64,000 bases of DNA, from the NCBI GenBank assembly GCA_902612965.1, contig CACMFN010000001.1:1-64000 (forward strand), read 5' to 3'. Shown here in pieces: positions 8,863-16,716 of this stretch. Numbering within the stretch: the stretch's first letter is position 1; the number at the start of each line of letters is the position of its first letter. The notes below the pieces were generated by a model. It saw only the letters and a list, made by a program, of their open reading frames with translations. It made no database searches and was not told where the DNA came from. Both the position numbers and the translations under genes were made by a program. Source of the DNA: an uncultured SAR116 cluster alpha proteobacterium. Its GTDB lineage: Bacteria; Pseudomonadota; Alphaproteobacteria; Puniceispirillales; GCA-002684695.

Positions 8863-10053
8863 TTATATTTTTTTTGTATCAAATGGAATAAATTTAGTTG
8901 GCAATTTTTGAAAACCACAAATTGTATTATTCAAAAGAGTTTCAGGGTTTTTAGTCTCTATTTTTTTTATAGAAGGTATCATAGCTTCAAGCAATGAACT
9001 CATTTCTAATTGTGCTAGATGCTTTCCAACACAGCTATGTATCCCATACCCAAAACCAAGATGCTCATTAAAACTTCTCTCTATATCAAACTTATGAGAA
9101 TTTTTGAACATTTCTTCATCTCGGTTAGCTGATGCAAACAACATCATTACACGTGAATTTTTAGGAATATGATAACCTTCAATATCAATATTTTTAATTG
9201 CCTTTCTAGAAAAAGACCTGATCGGTGATCCAAGTCGAATAGCTTCATTGATAGTATTCTTAATTAGGGATGAATTTTTTTGTAATTTTGACCATTCATT
9301 GTAATTTTCTGATAGCAAAAGTATTAAATGAGATATTGCAGAAATTGTAGTGTCTAAACTTGGGTTTATATAATCTCTTATTAAACGATTTCCTAAGTTT
9401 TCTTCTAATAAGCCATCCTTTATAAGCTGCAAAATTCTTCCAATCCAACTATTTTGTTTAACTGTTTTGAGATTTAATTTTCCGGTAATAAATTTTCTTA
9501 ATTTAATAATTTCTTCAACGCCTCTTTTTCCTCTTTGATTCTGCACACCTATTACATCAAAAGAGGCACCAGCCCAATTAAGCATATTATCTTTTCCAAA
9601 ATCTGGAACACCAACCAAATCACGAACAATATTCAGTGGTAAAAATTGAGCCAGATCAGAAACAGCATCAAATTCTTTTTGTTTTATTAATTTTTTTATT
9701 AATATAATAGATTCTTTTTTAACTATTGGGGATATTTTATTAATATTTTTTGGCATCAGAGGGGGCAACATTGCTTTTCTCATGACTTTATGAATAGGTG
9801 GATCAGATGAAACTATTTGTCCTTTTACGTACTTGCATCCTAACTTATCTGCAGCAATTCCATCACCACTACACAAAGATTCAAAATCAAATAGTGCCTT
9901 TTTCAATGCTTTAAATTTGGTAATAGCAAAGTTGTTTAATTGAGGAATATAAACGACAGGTCCAAGTTGTCTCATTTTGGTGTAATGATAATGTGGCATT
10001 TCAATAAACGCGTCTGAATAAAAATCACAATCATAATGTGGTATCGATTTCAT
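8863..10053 (-). CDS. Cytochrome P450
   Basis: This is a soluble bacterial class I-size P450 of 396 residues. The heme loop FGYGIHSCVG (334-343) places the thiolate at Cys341. The K-helix ExxR is E270/R273 (EAIR), and the I-helix has D234-T235-T236 for oxygen activation. DPPIHKVMR (~84-92) is the C-helix His/Arg region that contacts heme propionates. P450s insert one oxygen atom into a C-H bond or demethylate aryl ethers, and need ferredoxin and reductase partners that I do not see in this window. The neighbouring DMT permease gene ends just upstream, and an aryl-CoA-ligase-like gene lies beyond it. Confidence 0.93.
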   Translation of the reverse strand: MKSIPHYDCDFYSDAFIEMPHYHYTKMRQLGPVVYIPQLNNFAITKFKALKKALFDFESLCSGDGIAADKLGCKYVKGQIVSSDPPIHKVMRKAMLPPLMPKNINKISPIVKKESIILIKKLIKQKEFDAVSDLAQFLPLNIVRDLVGVPDFGKDNMLNWAGASFDVIGVQNQRGKRGVEEIIKLRKFITGKLNLKTVKQNSWIGRILQLIKDGLLEENLGNRLIRDYINPSLDTTISAISHLILLLSENYNEWSKLQKNSSLIKNTINEAIRLGSPIRSFSRKAIKNIDIEGYHIPKNSRVMMLFASANRDEEMFKNSHKFDIERSFNEHLGFGYGIHSCVGKHLAQLEMSSLLEAMIPSIKKIETKNPETLLNNTICGFQKLPTKFIPFDTKKI

Positions 10054-10080
10054 TTTAATATCTCAAATATTCAAACAATA

Positions 10081-10971
10081 TTAATTCTTTCTAATATTGA
10101 AAATAACTTCATAAAATCCTGCTAATAAAATGGCAAATGCACCTAGCCATTGGATAAAAAACATTTTTTCATCTGGTATTAAAATTGATGCAGAAAACAT
10201 TGCAACTATTACTTCTGACATCATTAGAATACCTACTCTTCCTGGTGATAAGAACTTTGCAGTAAAAAATATTATACAGAAGCTAGGCAATAACAGTAAG
10301 TTCGCCCAAATAAAAATAGTATATATAGAGTTAATAATTAGACTTAAGTCAGGTAAAATCTCAGGCACAAAATAAAGAGGAAAAAACAAGGAGAATATTG
10401 TAGAAAATATAAAACAGAACAAAGTTAATGGTATTATATTCATATTGGACCATCTATTTATGAAAGTTGCACCTAACCCCCAAAATATTCCTGACATTAA
10501 ACCATAAAAATCTCCAATATTTAGAGGCTTGCTCCCTGACTGACTACCGGATAAAAGTAGTAAAAGACCAATTATAGCAATTATAATTGAAGCAACTCTG
10601 CCGAATGTTAATTTTTCAGATAACCAGATTATACCAAATATGGTTGACCATATAGGTGTCAAATAAAATAATAATGTCGCTCTGATGACAGTAGTTTCTA
10701 CAAGCCCTTTGGAATAAAAAGTTATAGCCATTCCAATTGCAAGTGACGCATACAAAATTGGTTTTAGTGATTGCTTAAATTTACTGAAAAAAAGAAAAAA
10801 TAATGGAACTAATACAATAAGTGGAAATGCATTAAATATTATTACAGTCCATGCAGAACTTATACCAGAACTTTCAATCTGTCTTAGGGGTATCCAAAAT
10901 AAACCCCAAAAAGCTGCACTAATTGTTAATGCTATACTTAAATTTAATGCTGAATGAAATTTCGAAAACAA
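10081..10971 (-). CDS. DMT superfamily permease (EamA type)
   Basis: This 296-residue protein has about ten membrane segments in two EamA halves, including FWGLFWIPLRQ near the N-terminus and YGLMSGIFWGLGATFINRW in the second half. It heads the minus-strand run DMT - P450 - M24 - DMT, with 27 bp to the P450 gene. It is divergent from the CoA-ligase gene at 11058, with which it shares an 86-bp intergenic region. It is not a close duplicate of the other two DMT genes in the window. Substrate unknown. Confidence 0.85.
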   Translation of the reverse strand: MFSKFHSALNLSIALTISAAFWGLFWIPLRQIESSGISSAWTVIIFNAFPLIVLVPLFFLFFSKFKQSLKPILYASLAIGMAITFYSKGLVETTVIRATLLFYLTPIWSTIFGIIWLSEKLTFGRVASIIIAIIGLLLLLSGSQSGSKPLNIGDFYGLMSGIFWGLGATFINRWSNMNIIPLTLFCFIFSTIFSLFFPLYFVPEILPDLSLIINSIYTIFIWANLLLLPSFCIIFFTAKFLSPGRVGILMMSEVIVAMFSASILIPDEKMFFIQWLGAFAILLAGFYEVIFNIRKN

Positions 10972-11013
10972 AATTTAACCTTATTAAATTACTCATTTAT
11001 TGATTATTTAAAG

Positions 11014-11044
11014 AATGTTAAAAATTCAATATTAATTTAACATT
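11014..11044. promoter_or_regulatory. Palindrome in divergent intergenic region
   Basis: AATGTTAAA (11014-11022) is mirrored by TTTAACATT (11036-11044) across a 13-nt spacer. It lies between divergent DMT and CoA-ligase genes and ends 13 nt before the ligase ATG. It could be an operator for a dimeric regulator or a 5'-leader hairpin. The function is not shown. Confidence 0.4.
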
Positions 11045-11057
11045 TTTAAAAAAATTT

Positions 11058-12875
11058 ATGAATAATTCTAGGAAAGTAAACTTTGGAATCCCTAAACTAG
11101 AAGTCTTACATCAAAATGATGGATCAATAATCATAAAAAATATAATTACACCAGATGAATGGCCATCTAACATAATTTTAAAATTAATGCACTGGTCAGC
11201 AAAAACACCGGAAACAATATTTTTAGCTCAAAGAAATCATTCTAATTTATGGGAAAAAATCTCATATATAGAAACGCTTAAAAAAGTTAAAAGTATAGCG
11301 TATTTTTTATTAAATCATAGGTTATCAGAAAAGAGGCCATTATTAATTTTATCTGGAAATGACATTAATCACGCTTTAGTTGCATTAGCTTGCTTGTATT
11401 CAAAAATTCCTTATTCCCCAATATCGCCTGCTTACTCTCTTTTTGAAGATGATTTAGATAGGTTGGGAAAGATAAAAGAAATTTTAAGCCCTGGTTTTGT
11501 CTTTGCTGATGATGGAAAAAAATTTCAAAAAGCTATCAGTAAACTGGTTCCAGAAAATAAAGCTTTAGTTGCTAAAAATCCGTTATATGAAAATTATTTA
11601 ATTGATAAAATTGTTAATCAGAATTTAGATGTTGATCTAAAAAAAGTAGATACTAAACCGGTTGACATAGCTAAGTTTTTATTTACGAGTGGTTCTACAG
11701 GAACACCTAAAGCAGTTATACAAACTCATCAGATGTTATGTAGTAATATTTCGATGGCAACTAAAGCCTATGAATTTATTAAAGAAGAACCCCCTGTTTT
11801 GGTTGATTGGATGCCATGGTCTCATGTTGCAGGAGGAAATAAAGCTTTTAATTTGGCGTTATATAATGGAGGAACCTTTTATATTGATAATGGTTCTCCA
11901 AACCCAAATGATTTTGCGAAAACAGTAAAAAATCTCACTGACATTAGTCCTACATGGTACTTCAATGTTCCAAAGGGATATGAGCTTTTAGTAACAGAGA
12001 TGAGTAAGAATACTTTGCTTGCAAAATCATTCTTTAAAAGAATTAAGCTCTTGGTTTACTCAGGTGCATCAATGCCAAATCATGTTTTTAAGCAAATGGA
12101 AAAATTATCAGTGGAATACACAGGTGAGAAAATATTTTTTTCTGCAGCATATGGTGCAAGTGAGACTGCTCCAATGACTACAATGCCAACTTATAGATGT
12201 AACTTTCCAGGAAATATTGGAGTTCCGCAGTTTGGTACTGAAATGAAATTAATTCCATTTGGTGACAAATTTGAAGTAAGGCTGAAGGGACCGCATATTA
12301 CAACAGGATATTGGAATGATGAAATTCAAACATTAAAATCATTTGATAAGGATGGTTTCTTTAAAATTGGAGATGCACTTAAATTTCAAGATAAAAGTAA
12401 TCCAGATTTGGGGTTTTATTTTGATGGAAGACTGTCTGAAAATTTTAAATTAAATACAGGGACCTGGGTTTCTGTAGGGGCTGTAAGAAGCAAAATTCTT
12501 AATGCATTTGGTGGCATTGCAAATGATGTAATAATAGTTGGAGAAGATCAAGAATTTTTAAGTGCTATTATTATTCCAAATATTATTAATTGTGCTCAAA
12601 TTGCCAAATTAGATTATTCAATAAATAAGCAAGATATACTTTCAAATAATAAGTTAAAAAACAAAATAATTAAAATTTTGAAAGATTATAAGAACAAAAC
12701 TGAAAGTAAGTCACAATATATTAAACGAGTAATCTTTTTTTCTCACAAACTCTCAAGGTCAAAAGGAGAGATAACTGATAAAGGATCAATAAATCAAATG
12801 GCTTTTATATTGAATAGAAATAGTTTGGTAAAAAAATTGTATGCTAATAAATTAAAAAATGTAATTAATATTTAG
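11058..12875 (+). CDS. AMP-binding acyl/aryl-CoA ligase, feruloyl-CoA synthetase-like
   Basis: This 605-residue member of the ANL superfamily would activate a carboxylic acid as acyl-AMP and then transfer it to CoA. The phosphate-binding loop FTSGSTGTPKA lies near residue 210. VDWMPWSHVAGGN and LYNGGTFYIDNG (about 252-282) resemble the feruloyl-CoA synthase group, and GPHITTGYW is the region before the hinge Asp. SKGEITDKG near the C-terminus is the catalytic-lysine region. The length fits feruloyl-CoA synthetases (~600) more than short fatty-acid ligases. The nearby P450 and transporters suggest uptake and activation of a phenylpropanoid-like acid, but no enoyl-CoA hydratase/aldolase or vanillin dehydrogenase is next to it. 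Confidence 0.82.
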   Translation: MNNSRKVNFGIPKLEVLHQNDGSIIIKNIITPDEWPSNIILKLMHWSAKTPETIFLAQRNHSNLWEKISYIETLKKVKSIAYFLLNHRLSEKRPLLILSGNDINHALVALACLYSKIPYSPISPAYSLFEDDLDRLGKIKEILSPGFVFADDGKKFQKAISKLVPENKALVAKNPLYENYLIDKIVNQNLDVDLKKVDTKPVDIAKFLFTSGSTGTPKAVIQTHQMLCSNISMATKAYEFIKEEPPVLVDWMPWSHVAGGNKAFNLALYNGGTFYIDNGSPNPNDFAKTVKNLTDISPTWYFNVPKGYELLVTEMSKNTLLAKSFFKRIKLLVYSGASMPNHVFKQMEKLSVEYTGEKIFFSAAYGASETAPMTTMPTYRCNFPGNIGVPQFGTEMKLIPFGDKFEVRLKGPHITTGYWNDEIQTLKSFDKDGFFKIGDALKFQDKSNPDLGFYFDGRLSENFKLNTGTWVSVGAVRSKILNAFGGIANDVIIVGEDQEFLSAIIIPNIINCAQIAKLDYSINKQDILSNNKLKNKIIKILKDYKNKTESKSQYIKRVIFFSHKLSRSKGEITDKGSINQMAFILNRNSLVKKLYANKLKNVINI

Positions 12876-12896
12876 TTTGGTTATAAATTTTATTTG

Positions 12897-13319
12897 TTAC
12901 AAATTAGACTGGGATTCTTTTATCAATTTTTCCAATACTGACTTTGCAACAGGGGATAATTTTATTTTTTCAATATCTTTTAAGTTATGAAAGTTATTTC
13001 CTACAATAACTAGTCCTAACATGCCCATGTTGCCATGTGGCGTGCAATGATATAGATAAACTCCTGGTAAATCAAAATTGACTTTATAAAAAGAATTAAA
13101 CCCTGACTTTTCTGGAAGAGAATTCATGTTTGGGCTACCCAGAAATTCAACATTGTGATCAACATTAGGCAACCACTCTATGGTGTCACCAACATCAATA
13201 TGAGCAACTTCTATACTGTAGGTTTCATATGGAGTAAAATCAATTTGGATAGTTTTTGCATATATGGTTGGAGAAATTACCAATAATGATAATAGGAAAA
13301 AGTAATTAATTTTATTCAT
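12897..13319 (-). CDS. Pseudoazurin-like type I copper protein
   Basis: The 140-residue precursor has a signal peptide (~1-21, ending near YAK) and a cupredoxin domain. Likely copper ligands are H55 (DHNVEF), C92 and H95 (HCTPH), and M100; the CTPH..MGM spacing matches pseudoazurin. The C-terminal helical tail (KSVLEKLIKES) also fits that family. Such proteins shuttle single electrons in the periplasm. The start overlaps the stop of the DMSP-lyase-like gene by ATGA (13316-13319), which implies translational coupling. The partner reductase or oxidase is not visible. Confidence 0.85.
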   Translation of the reverse strand: MNKINYFFLLSLLVISPTIYAKTIQIDFTPYETYSIEVAHIDVGDTIEWLPNVDHNVEFLGSPNMNSLPEKSGFNSFYKVNFDLPGVYLYHCTPHGNMGMLGLVIVGNNFHNLKDIEKIKLSPVAKSVLEKLIKESQSNL

Positions 13320-13963
13320 TTTAAATTACTCCAATCACTTCGAGGAACGAGAATGCATTCACTTGATGAATTTTTAGGCCAACACCAAATTGATAGAAAT
13401 GGATTTTCATTCACTCGCATAGCATGTTCTTTAAATGGTTCATTATAAATAATAGAACCAGGTTCTTGAAATTGCCATCCTGAATTTCCAAATCTCCACT
13501 CAGTGCCATTTGTTAAATTTATATATAATTCAGGTGCTTCATGTTTATGGTCTTTGTAAAAAATATTTGGCTCCAAGAGAAATAGGCCTAGTCTAAGCTC
13601 TTCAGATTTAAAATGTCCAAATCTTGGACCAATCAACTCTGTATTCATATTTCCATTTAAATAATCATTACCAACATCACTATTTTTATTATAGAAAGAT
13701 CCATTGTCTACATTCCATTTTAATTGCTCTAAAGCTAAATGAATTTTTTCTTTTAACTTTTTAAGAGGCTCTTGAACTATTATTTCTAATGCTTTGTGAA
13801 GTGATTGTTCTTTAGGTGGATTATTTCCTTTAAAGTTTTGAAATTGCATTTCTTCAAGACTTAAAGTTTTTAGTTCGTTGAATATTTCTATCTGATTTTT
13901 ATTAGATTTGTATACATCTAAAAAATTAATTATTTCTAATATAAGATTTTTTATTTCATGCAT
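13316..13963 (-). CDS. dddQ: DddQ-like cupin, probable DMSP lyase
   Basis: This 215-residue protein has an N-terminal helical part (1-100) and a cupin barrel. The motif H139-x-H141-xxx-E145-x-Y147 followed by H180 matches the Zn ligands and catalytic Tyr described for DddQ (H125, E129, Y131, H163, numbering from memory). Y136 and W195 match its Tyr120 and Trp178 with almost constant offset. IGPRFG and LRLGLFLLEP are also typical of the DddL/DddQ/DddW group. The reaction would be cleavage of dimethylsulfoniopropionate to DMS and acrylate. No acrylate-utilisation gene (acuI, prpE) is adjacent. Some members of this cupin superfamily have little or no DMSP activity, so the function is probable rather than certain. 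Confidence 0.72.
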   Translation of the reverse strand: MHEIKNLILEIINFLDVYKSNKNQIEIFNELKTLSLEEMQFQNFKGNNPPKEQSLHKALEIIVQEPLKKLKEKIHLALEQLKWNVDNGSFYNKNSDVGNDYLNGNMNTELIGPRFGHFKSEELRLGLFLLEPNIFYKDHKHEAPELYINLTNGTEWRFGNSGWQFQEPGSIIYNEPFKEHAMRVNENPFLSIWCWPKNSSSECILVPRSDWSNLK

Positions 13964-13975
13964 AAGATTTTAAAG

Positions 13976-14935
13976 CTATTCTAGTTTAGGAGGTCTTTTC
14001 ATCATATTTTCAACCTCAGTCTGCAAATCAAAATTCTTATTATCAGCCTTTGAAACTAACTCCGTAATAGGCATTTCTATTTCAATTTTTTTTGCAATTT
14101 TTATAGCCATTTTTGATGAATTTAAGCCTTCTGTTAGTTTATCATCGATTGGTTGTTTTTTAGCTAGTGAAAAACCCCAAGAAAAGTTTCTTGAGGTCAT
14201 GCTTAAGCTGCTTAATGCCATATCACCAGCGCCTGCAAGACCAAAAACTGTCTTAGTTTGTCCCCCAAGGCCTCTAGCCAACTTAGCAGTTTCAGCAAGA
14301 CCCCTTGTAAGTATTGCAGCTCTTGCATTCTCTCCAAGTTCCAGTCCGTATACTATACCAGCGGCTATAGCGATAACATTTTTCATTGCTCCTGAGACCG
14401 ACGTTCCAATAATATCATTTGATCCATATACTCTAAATTCAGGCGTATGAAATAATTCAGTTGATTTCTCAATAGTTTCTAGTTCACCTGCAACAACCAC
14501 AGCTGTTGGTTTATAATCTATAACCTCTTGGGCAAAACTAGGGCCACTCAATACGCCTATTTTTTTATTATTAAGTCTTTCTTGAAGAATGCTTGATAAT
14601 AATTCACCATTAGGTCCAAAACCTTTGCTAGCAATTAAAATATGGCAGTTTTCCTCAGAATAATTATTAATTTGATTTGTAAATGAAAGCACCCGATTAA
14701 CTTCAGTTGCTAAAATAATTATTGAAGCATTTCCAAAAACTTTTACAGGGTCTGAGTGAGCTATAAGTTCATTTTTTGATTCTAAACTTTTAAACCTTGA
14801 TAAAAACTCATTATTAATCTGTTTAGCTCTTTTTGTTGAAGAGGTTAGTATAAAGGGAAAATAACCTTTTTTTAATATTGCTGACGCTAAGGCACACCCC
14901 CACGCACCACCACCAATGACAGCGATCTTATTCAT
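13976..14935 (-). CDS. gpsA: Glycerol-3-phosphate dehydrogenase [NAD(P)+]
   Basis: GpsA reduces dihydroxyacetone phosphate to sn-glycerol-3-phosphate, the backbone donor for phospholipids. The 319-residue length is normal. The Rossmann loop GGGAWGCALA is at residues 8-17. ASKGF (~103-107), LSGPSFAQEV, SGAMKNVIAIAAG (catalytic Lys region) and GLAGAGDM are all signature segments. The stop is 13 bp from the start of the DddQ-like gene, so the three genes gpsA - dddQ - cupredoxin could be one transcript. Confidence 0.96.
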   Translation of the reverse strand: MNKIAVIGGGAWGCALASAILKKGYFPFILTSSTKRAKQINNEFLSRFKSLESKNELIAHSDPVKVFGNASIIILATEVNRVLSFTNQINNYSEENCHILIASKGFGPNGELLSSILQERLNNKKIGVLSGPSFAQEVIDYKPTAVVVAGELETIEKSTELFHTPEFRVYGSNDIIGTSVSGAMKNVIAIAAGIVYGLELGENARAAILTRGLAETAKLARGLGGQTKTVFGLAGAGDMALSSLSMTSRNFSWGFSLAKKQPIDDKLTEGLNSSKMAIKIAKKIEIEMPITELVSKADNKNFDLQTEVENMMKRPPKLE

Positions 14936-14945
14936 GTTTTAAAAT

Positions 14946-15224
14946 TTAGTTTTTAATTTCAACTTCAATAAAGCTGTAGGGAAATTTATTATTATTAATA
15001 ACATTATGATTTACGCCCTTTTCTCTAAAATAACACTCACCTTTTTTAAGGTTAGAAATTGAAACAGATCCATCTTTGTCTACGATTTTGAGGGCACCGT
15101 CTAGCATAGGAACAATCACATAATCGTATTCATGAATATGCTGACCTGTTTCATCGTCTATTTCAAATGACCACATTGTCACACGCGTTTTGGAATTATC
15201 AATCATTAAATTTGATTTTGCCAT
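14946..15224 (-). CDS. Small cupin-domain protein
   Basis: This 92-residue single-domain cupin has GQHIHEYDYVIVP (His/His/Glu-like metal site, with Asp or Tyr in place of part of the classic set) and a second motif around NHNVIN. It would be a cytoplasmic six-strand barrel. Function is unknown. It lies 10 bp upstream of gpsA on the same strand and 26 bp after a zinc-ribbon gene, so it probably belongs to the same run. Confidence 0.65.
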   Translation of the reverse strand: MAKSNLMIDNSKTRVTMWSFEIDDETGQHIHEYDYVIVPMLDGALKIVDKDGSVSISNLKKGECYFREKGVNHNVINNNKFPYSFIEVEIKN

Positions 15225-15250
15225 AAAACATCTATACCCAAAATTTTTTT

Positions 15251-15442
15251 TTATAAATTACAGCTCATATCTTCCCCACAGCATAAGGGTGATTTTATTT
15301 TTCCATGATTATTTGGACATTTTGAAATTTGAACTTCTGAACCATTATCAAGTTTTAAAACATCATCAATCAAATCTTCATCACATTTAGCGCAACTTGT
15401 CTTTACTGACATTCCACATTTGTTGCATTCGTATATAGCCAT
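15251..15442 (-). CDS. Small zinc-ribbon protein
   Basis: This 63-residue protein is rich in Cys pairs: CNKCG (~6-10), CAKC (~17-20), then a Cys and CC nearer the C-terminus (~42-61). This arrangement binds one or two zinc or iron ions. AGGAGT-like bases precede the ATG. I do not recognise a named family and assign no function. The high Cys density and clean start make a real gene likely. Confidence 0.65.
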   Translation of the reverse strand: MAIYECNKCGMSVKTSCAKCDEDLIDDVLKLDNGSEVQISKCPNNHGKIKSPLCCGEDMSCNL

Positions 15443-15510
15443 AAAAACTCCTTTTCTGTTAACTTTAAATCAAGAAACAGTTTTTATCAAACTTGATAAG
15501 TGAATTTAAC

Positions 15511-16044
15511 TTAGGATAAATGCTTAATTGCTAATGCTATATCCTCATCTTGAATATTAATTGCAGCTCTTTTTAATCTTAATTCATGGGCTTTTTCTAG
15601 AACTTGAGCATATGATTTTCCGGAAGGGGGTTCAAATTTATAACTTGCAATTTCTACAAGCAGCCCCAATGGGTCCTTAAAATATAAAGAATCCATAAAC
15701 CCTCTATCTTTAATTCCGGTATTTGAAATTTTATTATTATTGAGATTTTTTTCAGCAATCCTTATTGTGCTTTGGCTTACCCATATAGCAACATGATGAA
15801 CGGACCCAGGTTCATTTTTATTTTTAAATTTAGCTGGTTTTCTATTTTCACTAGTGAAAACAGTAATTGTTCTTCCATCACCACAATCAAAATATAAATG
15901 GTTTATCGACAAATCATCTAAATTAGGTTGTTCAAAAATCAATTTCATTCCTAAGATATTTTGCCAAAAATTAATTGATGTTTTTCTATCTGCTCCATTT
16001 AAGGTTATATGATGGATGCCTTGTGATTGAATAATTGAATTCAT
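15511..16044 (-). CDS. VOC-superfamily protein (glyoxalase/extradiol dioxygenase fold)
   Basis: The 177-residue protein has two beta-alpha-beta-beta-beta modules. GIHHITL near the N-terminus, VHHVAIWV in the middle and LLVEIASY near the end supply the usual His/His/Glu metal site. FKDPLGLLVE is the standard VOC signature. A ~35-residue helical C-terminal extension is present. Substrates in this family range from methylglyoxal adducts to catechols and lactones, and the sequence does not decide. It stands alone, divergent from the TIGR03643-type gene. Confidence 0.8.
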   Translation of the reverse strand: MNSIIQSQGIHHITLNGADRKTSINFWQNILGMKLIFEQPNLDDLSINHLYFDCGDGRTITVFTSENRKPAKFKNKNEPGSVHHVAIWVSQSTIRIAEKNLNNNKISNTGIKDRGFMDSLYFKDPLGLLVEIASYKFEPPSGKSYAQVLEKAHELRLKRAAINIQDEDIALAIKHLS

Positions 16045-16133
16045 AAAAACTCTAAAAAATCGTAACTTAATCTAATATTTATATTTAAAAAGTAAATTTC
16101 AATACTATATCTTTAATGAAAGTTTTATAAATC

Positions 16134-16370
16134 ATGAAAACAAAAAAAAGATTTCCACCCTCTAACAATGTAATTTCGCTTGCTTGGTCAGATAAAGTAA
16201 GCTTTGAGGAAATTTTGATGAAAACAGGGAAATCAGAAAATGAAGTAATTAAAATTATGAGAAAAGAATTAACCCCTAATAGTTTTAAAAGTTGGAGAAA
16301 AAGAGTTTCTGGCAGAAAAGCCAAACATAGAAAATTGAATGAGTTAAAAGATGATTACAGTTTTTTATGA
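16134..16370 (+). CDS. TIGR03643/DUF2805 family small protein
   Basis: This 78-residue basic protein has a helix-turn-helix-like middle (WSDKVSFEEI...TGKSENEVIKIMR) and the ending SWRKRVSGRKAKHRK that marks the DUF2805 family. The function of the family is unknown. Its 3' end overlaps the DCC-protein gene by 20 bp, so the two are co-transcribed and probably coupled. A minus-strand ORF over the same bases is less convincing: it lacks recognisable domains and this frame has family signatures. Confidence 0.75.
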   Translation: MKTKKRFPPSNNVISLAWSDKVSFEEILMKTGKSENEVIKIMRKELTPNSFKSWRKRVSGRKAKHRKLNELKDDYSFL

Positions 16371-16716
16371 TGGAAAATGTGGCCTCTGTAGTAAGGAGAT
16401 TAACTACTATAAGACGATTGCTAATCCCAAAAAATTTACTTGGTTAGACGTTGCAAATAATCCAAATCATTTGAAATCAATTGACGTGACCTTATCAGAC
16501 GCTTTAATGCAATTACATGTTTTAGATAATGAAAATAATATTCATGTTGGAGTAGATGCATTTATCATAATTTGGAGTAATTTAAAATTTTGGCGTATTT
16601 TATCTTTTATAGTTGATCTTCCTATAATTAAACAAATTGCAAATTTATTGTATAAAAAGTTTGCTGAGCGCCGATTTGCTAAATTACCACACTGTCAGCT
16701 TAGCTTAGATAGGTAG
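16351..16716 (+). CDS. DCC-family thiol-disulfide oxidoreductase-like protein (DUF393)
   Basis: The 121-residue protein opens with VFYDGKCGLCSKEI, the DxxCxxC signature of the DCC family (DUF393, thioredoxin-like). The ending FAERRFAKLPHC is a variant of its C-terminal R...C motif. The proteins are presumed redox-active, but substrates are unknown. It overlaps the preceding DUF2805-type gene, and its stop abuts that of the convergent HAD-like gene. Confidence 0.82.
   Translation: MITVFYDGKCGLCSKEINYYKTIANPKKFTWLDVANNPNHLKSIDVTLSDALMQLHVLDNENNIHVGVDAFIIIWSNLKFWRILSFIVDLPIIKQIANLLYKKFAERRFAKLPHCQLSLDR

Noticed and set aside
16085-16324. Minus-strand ORF opposite the TIGR03643-type gene
   Set aside because: The plus-strand frame has the DUF2805 ending SWRKRVSGRKAKHRK and couples to the DCC gene. 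The minus frame has neither.
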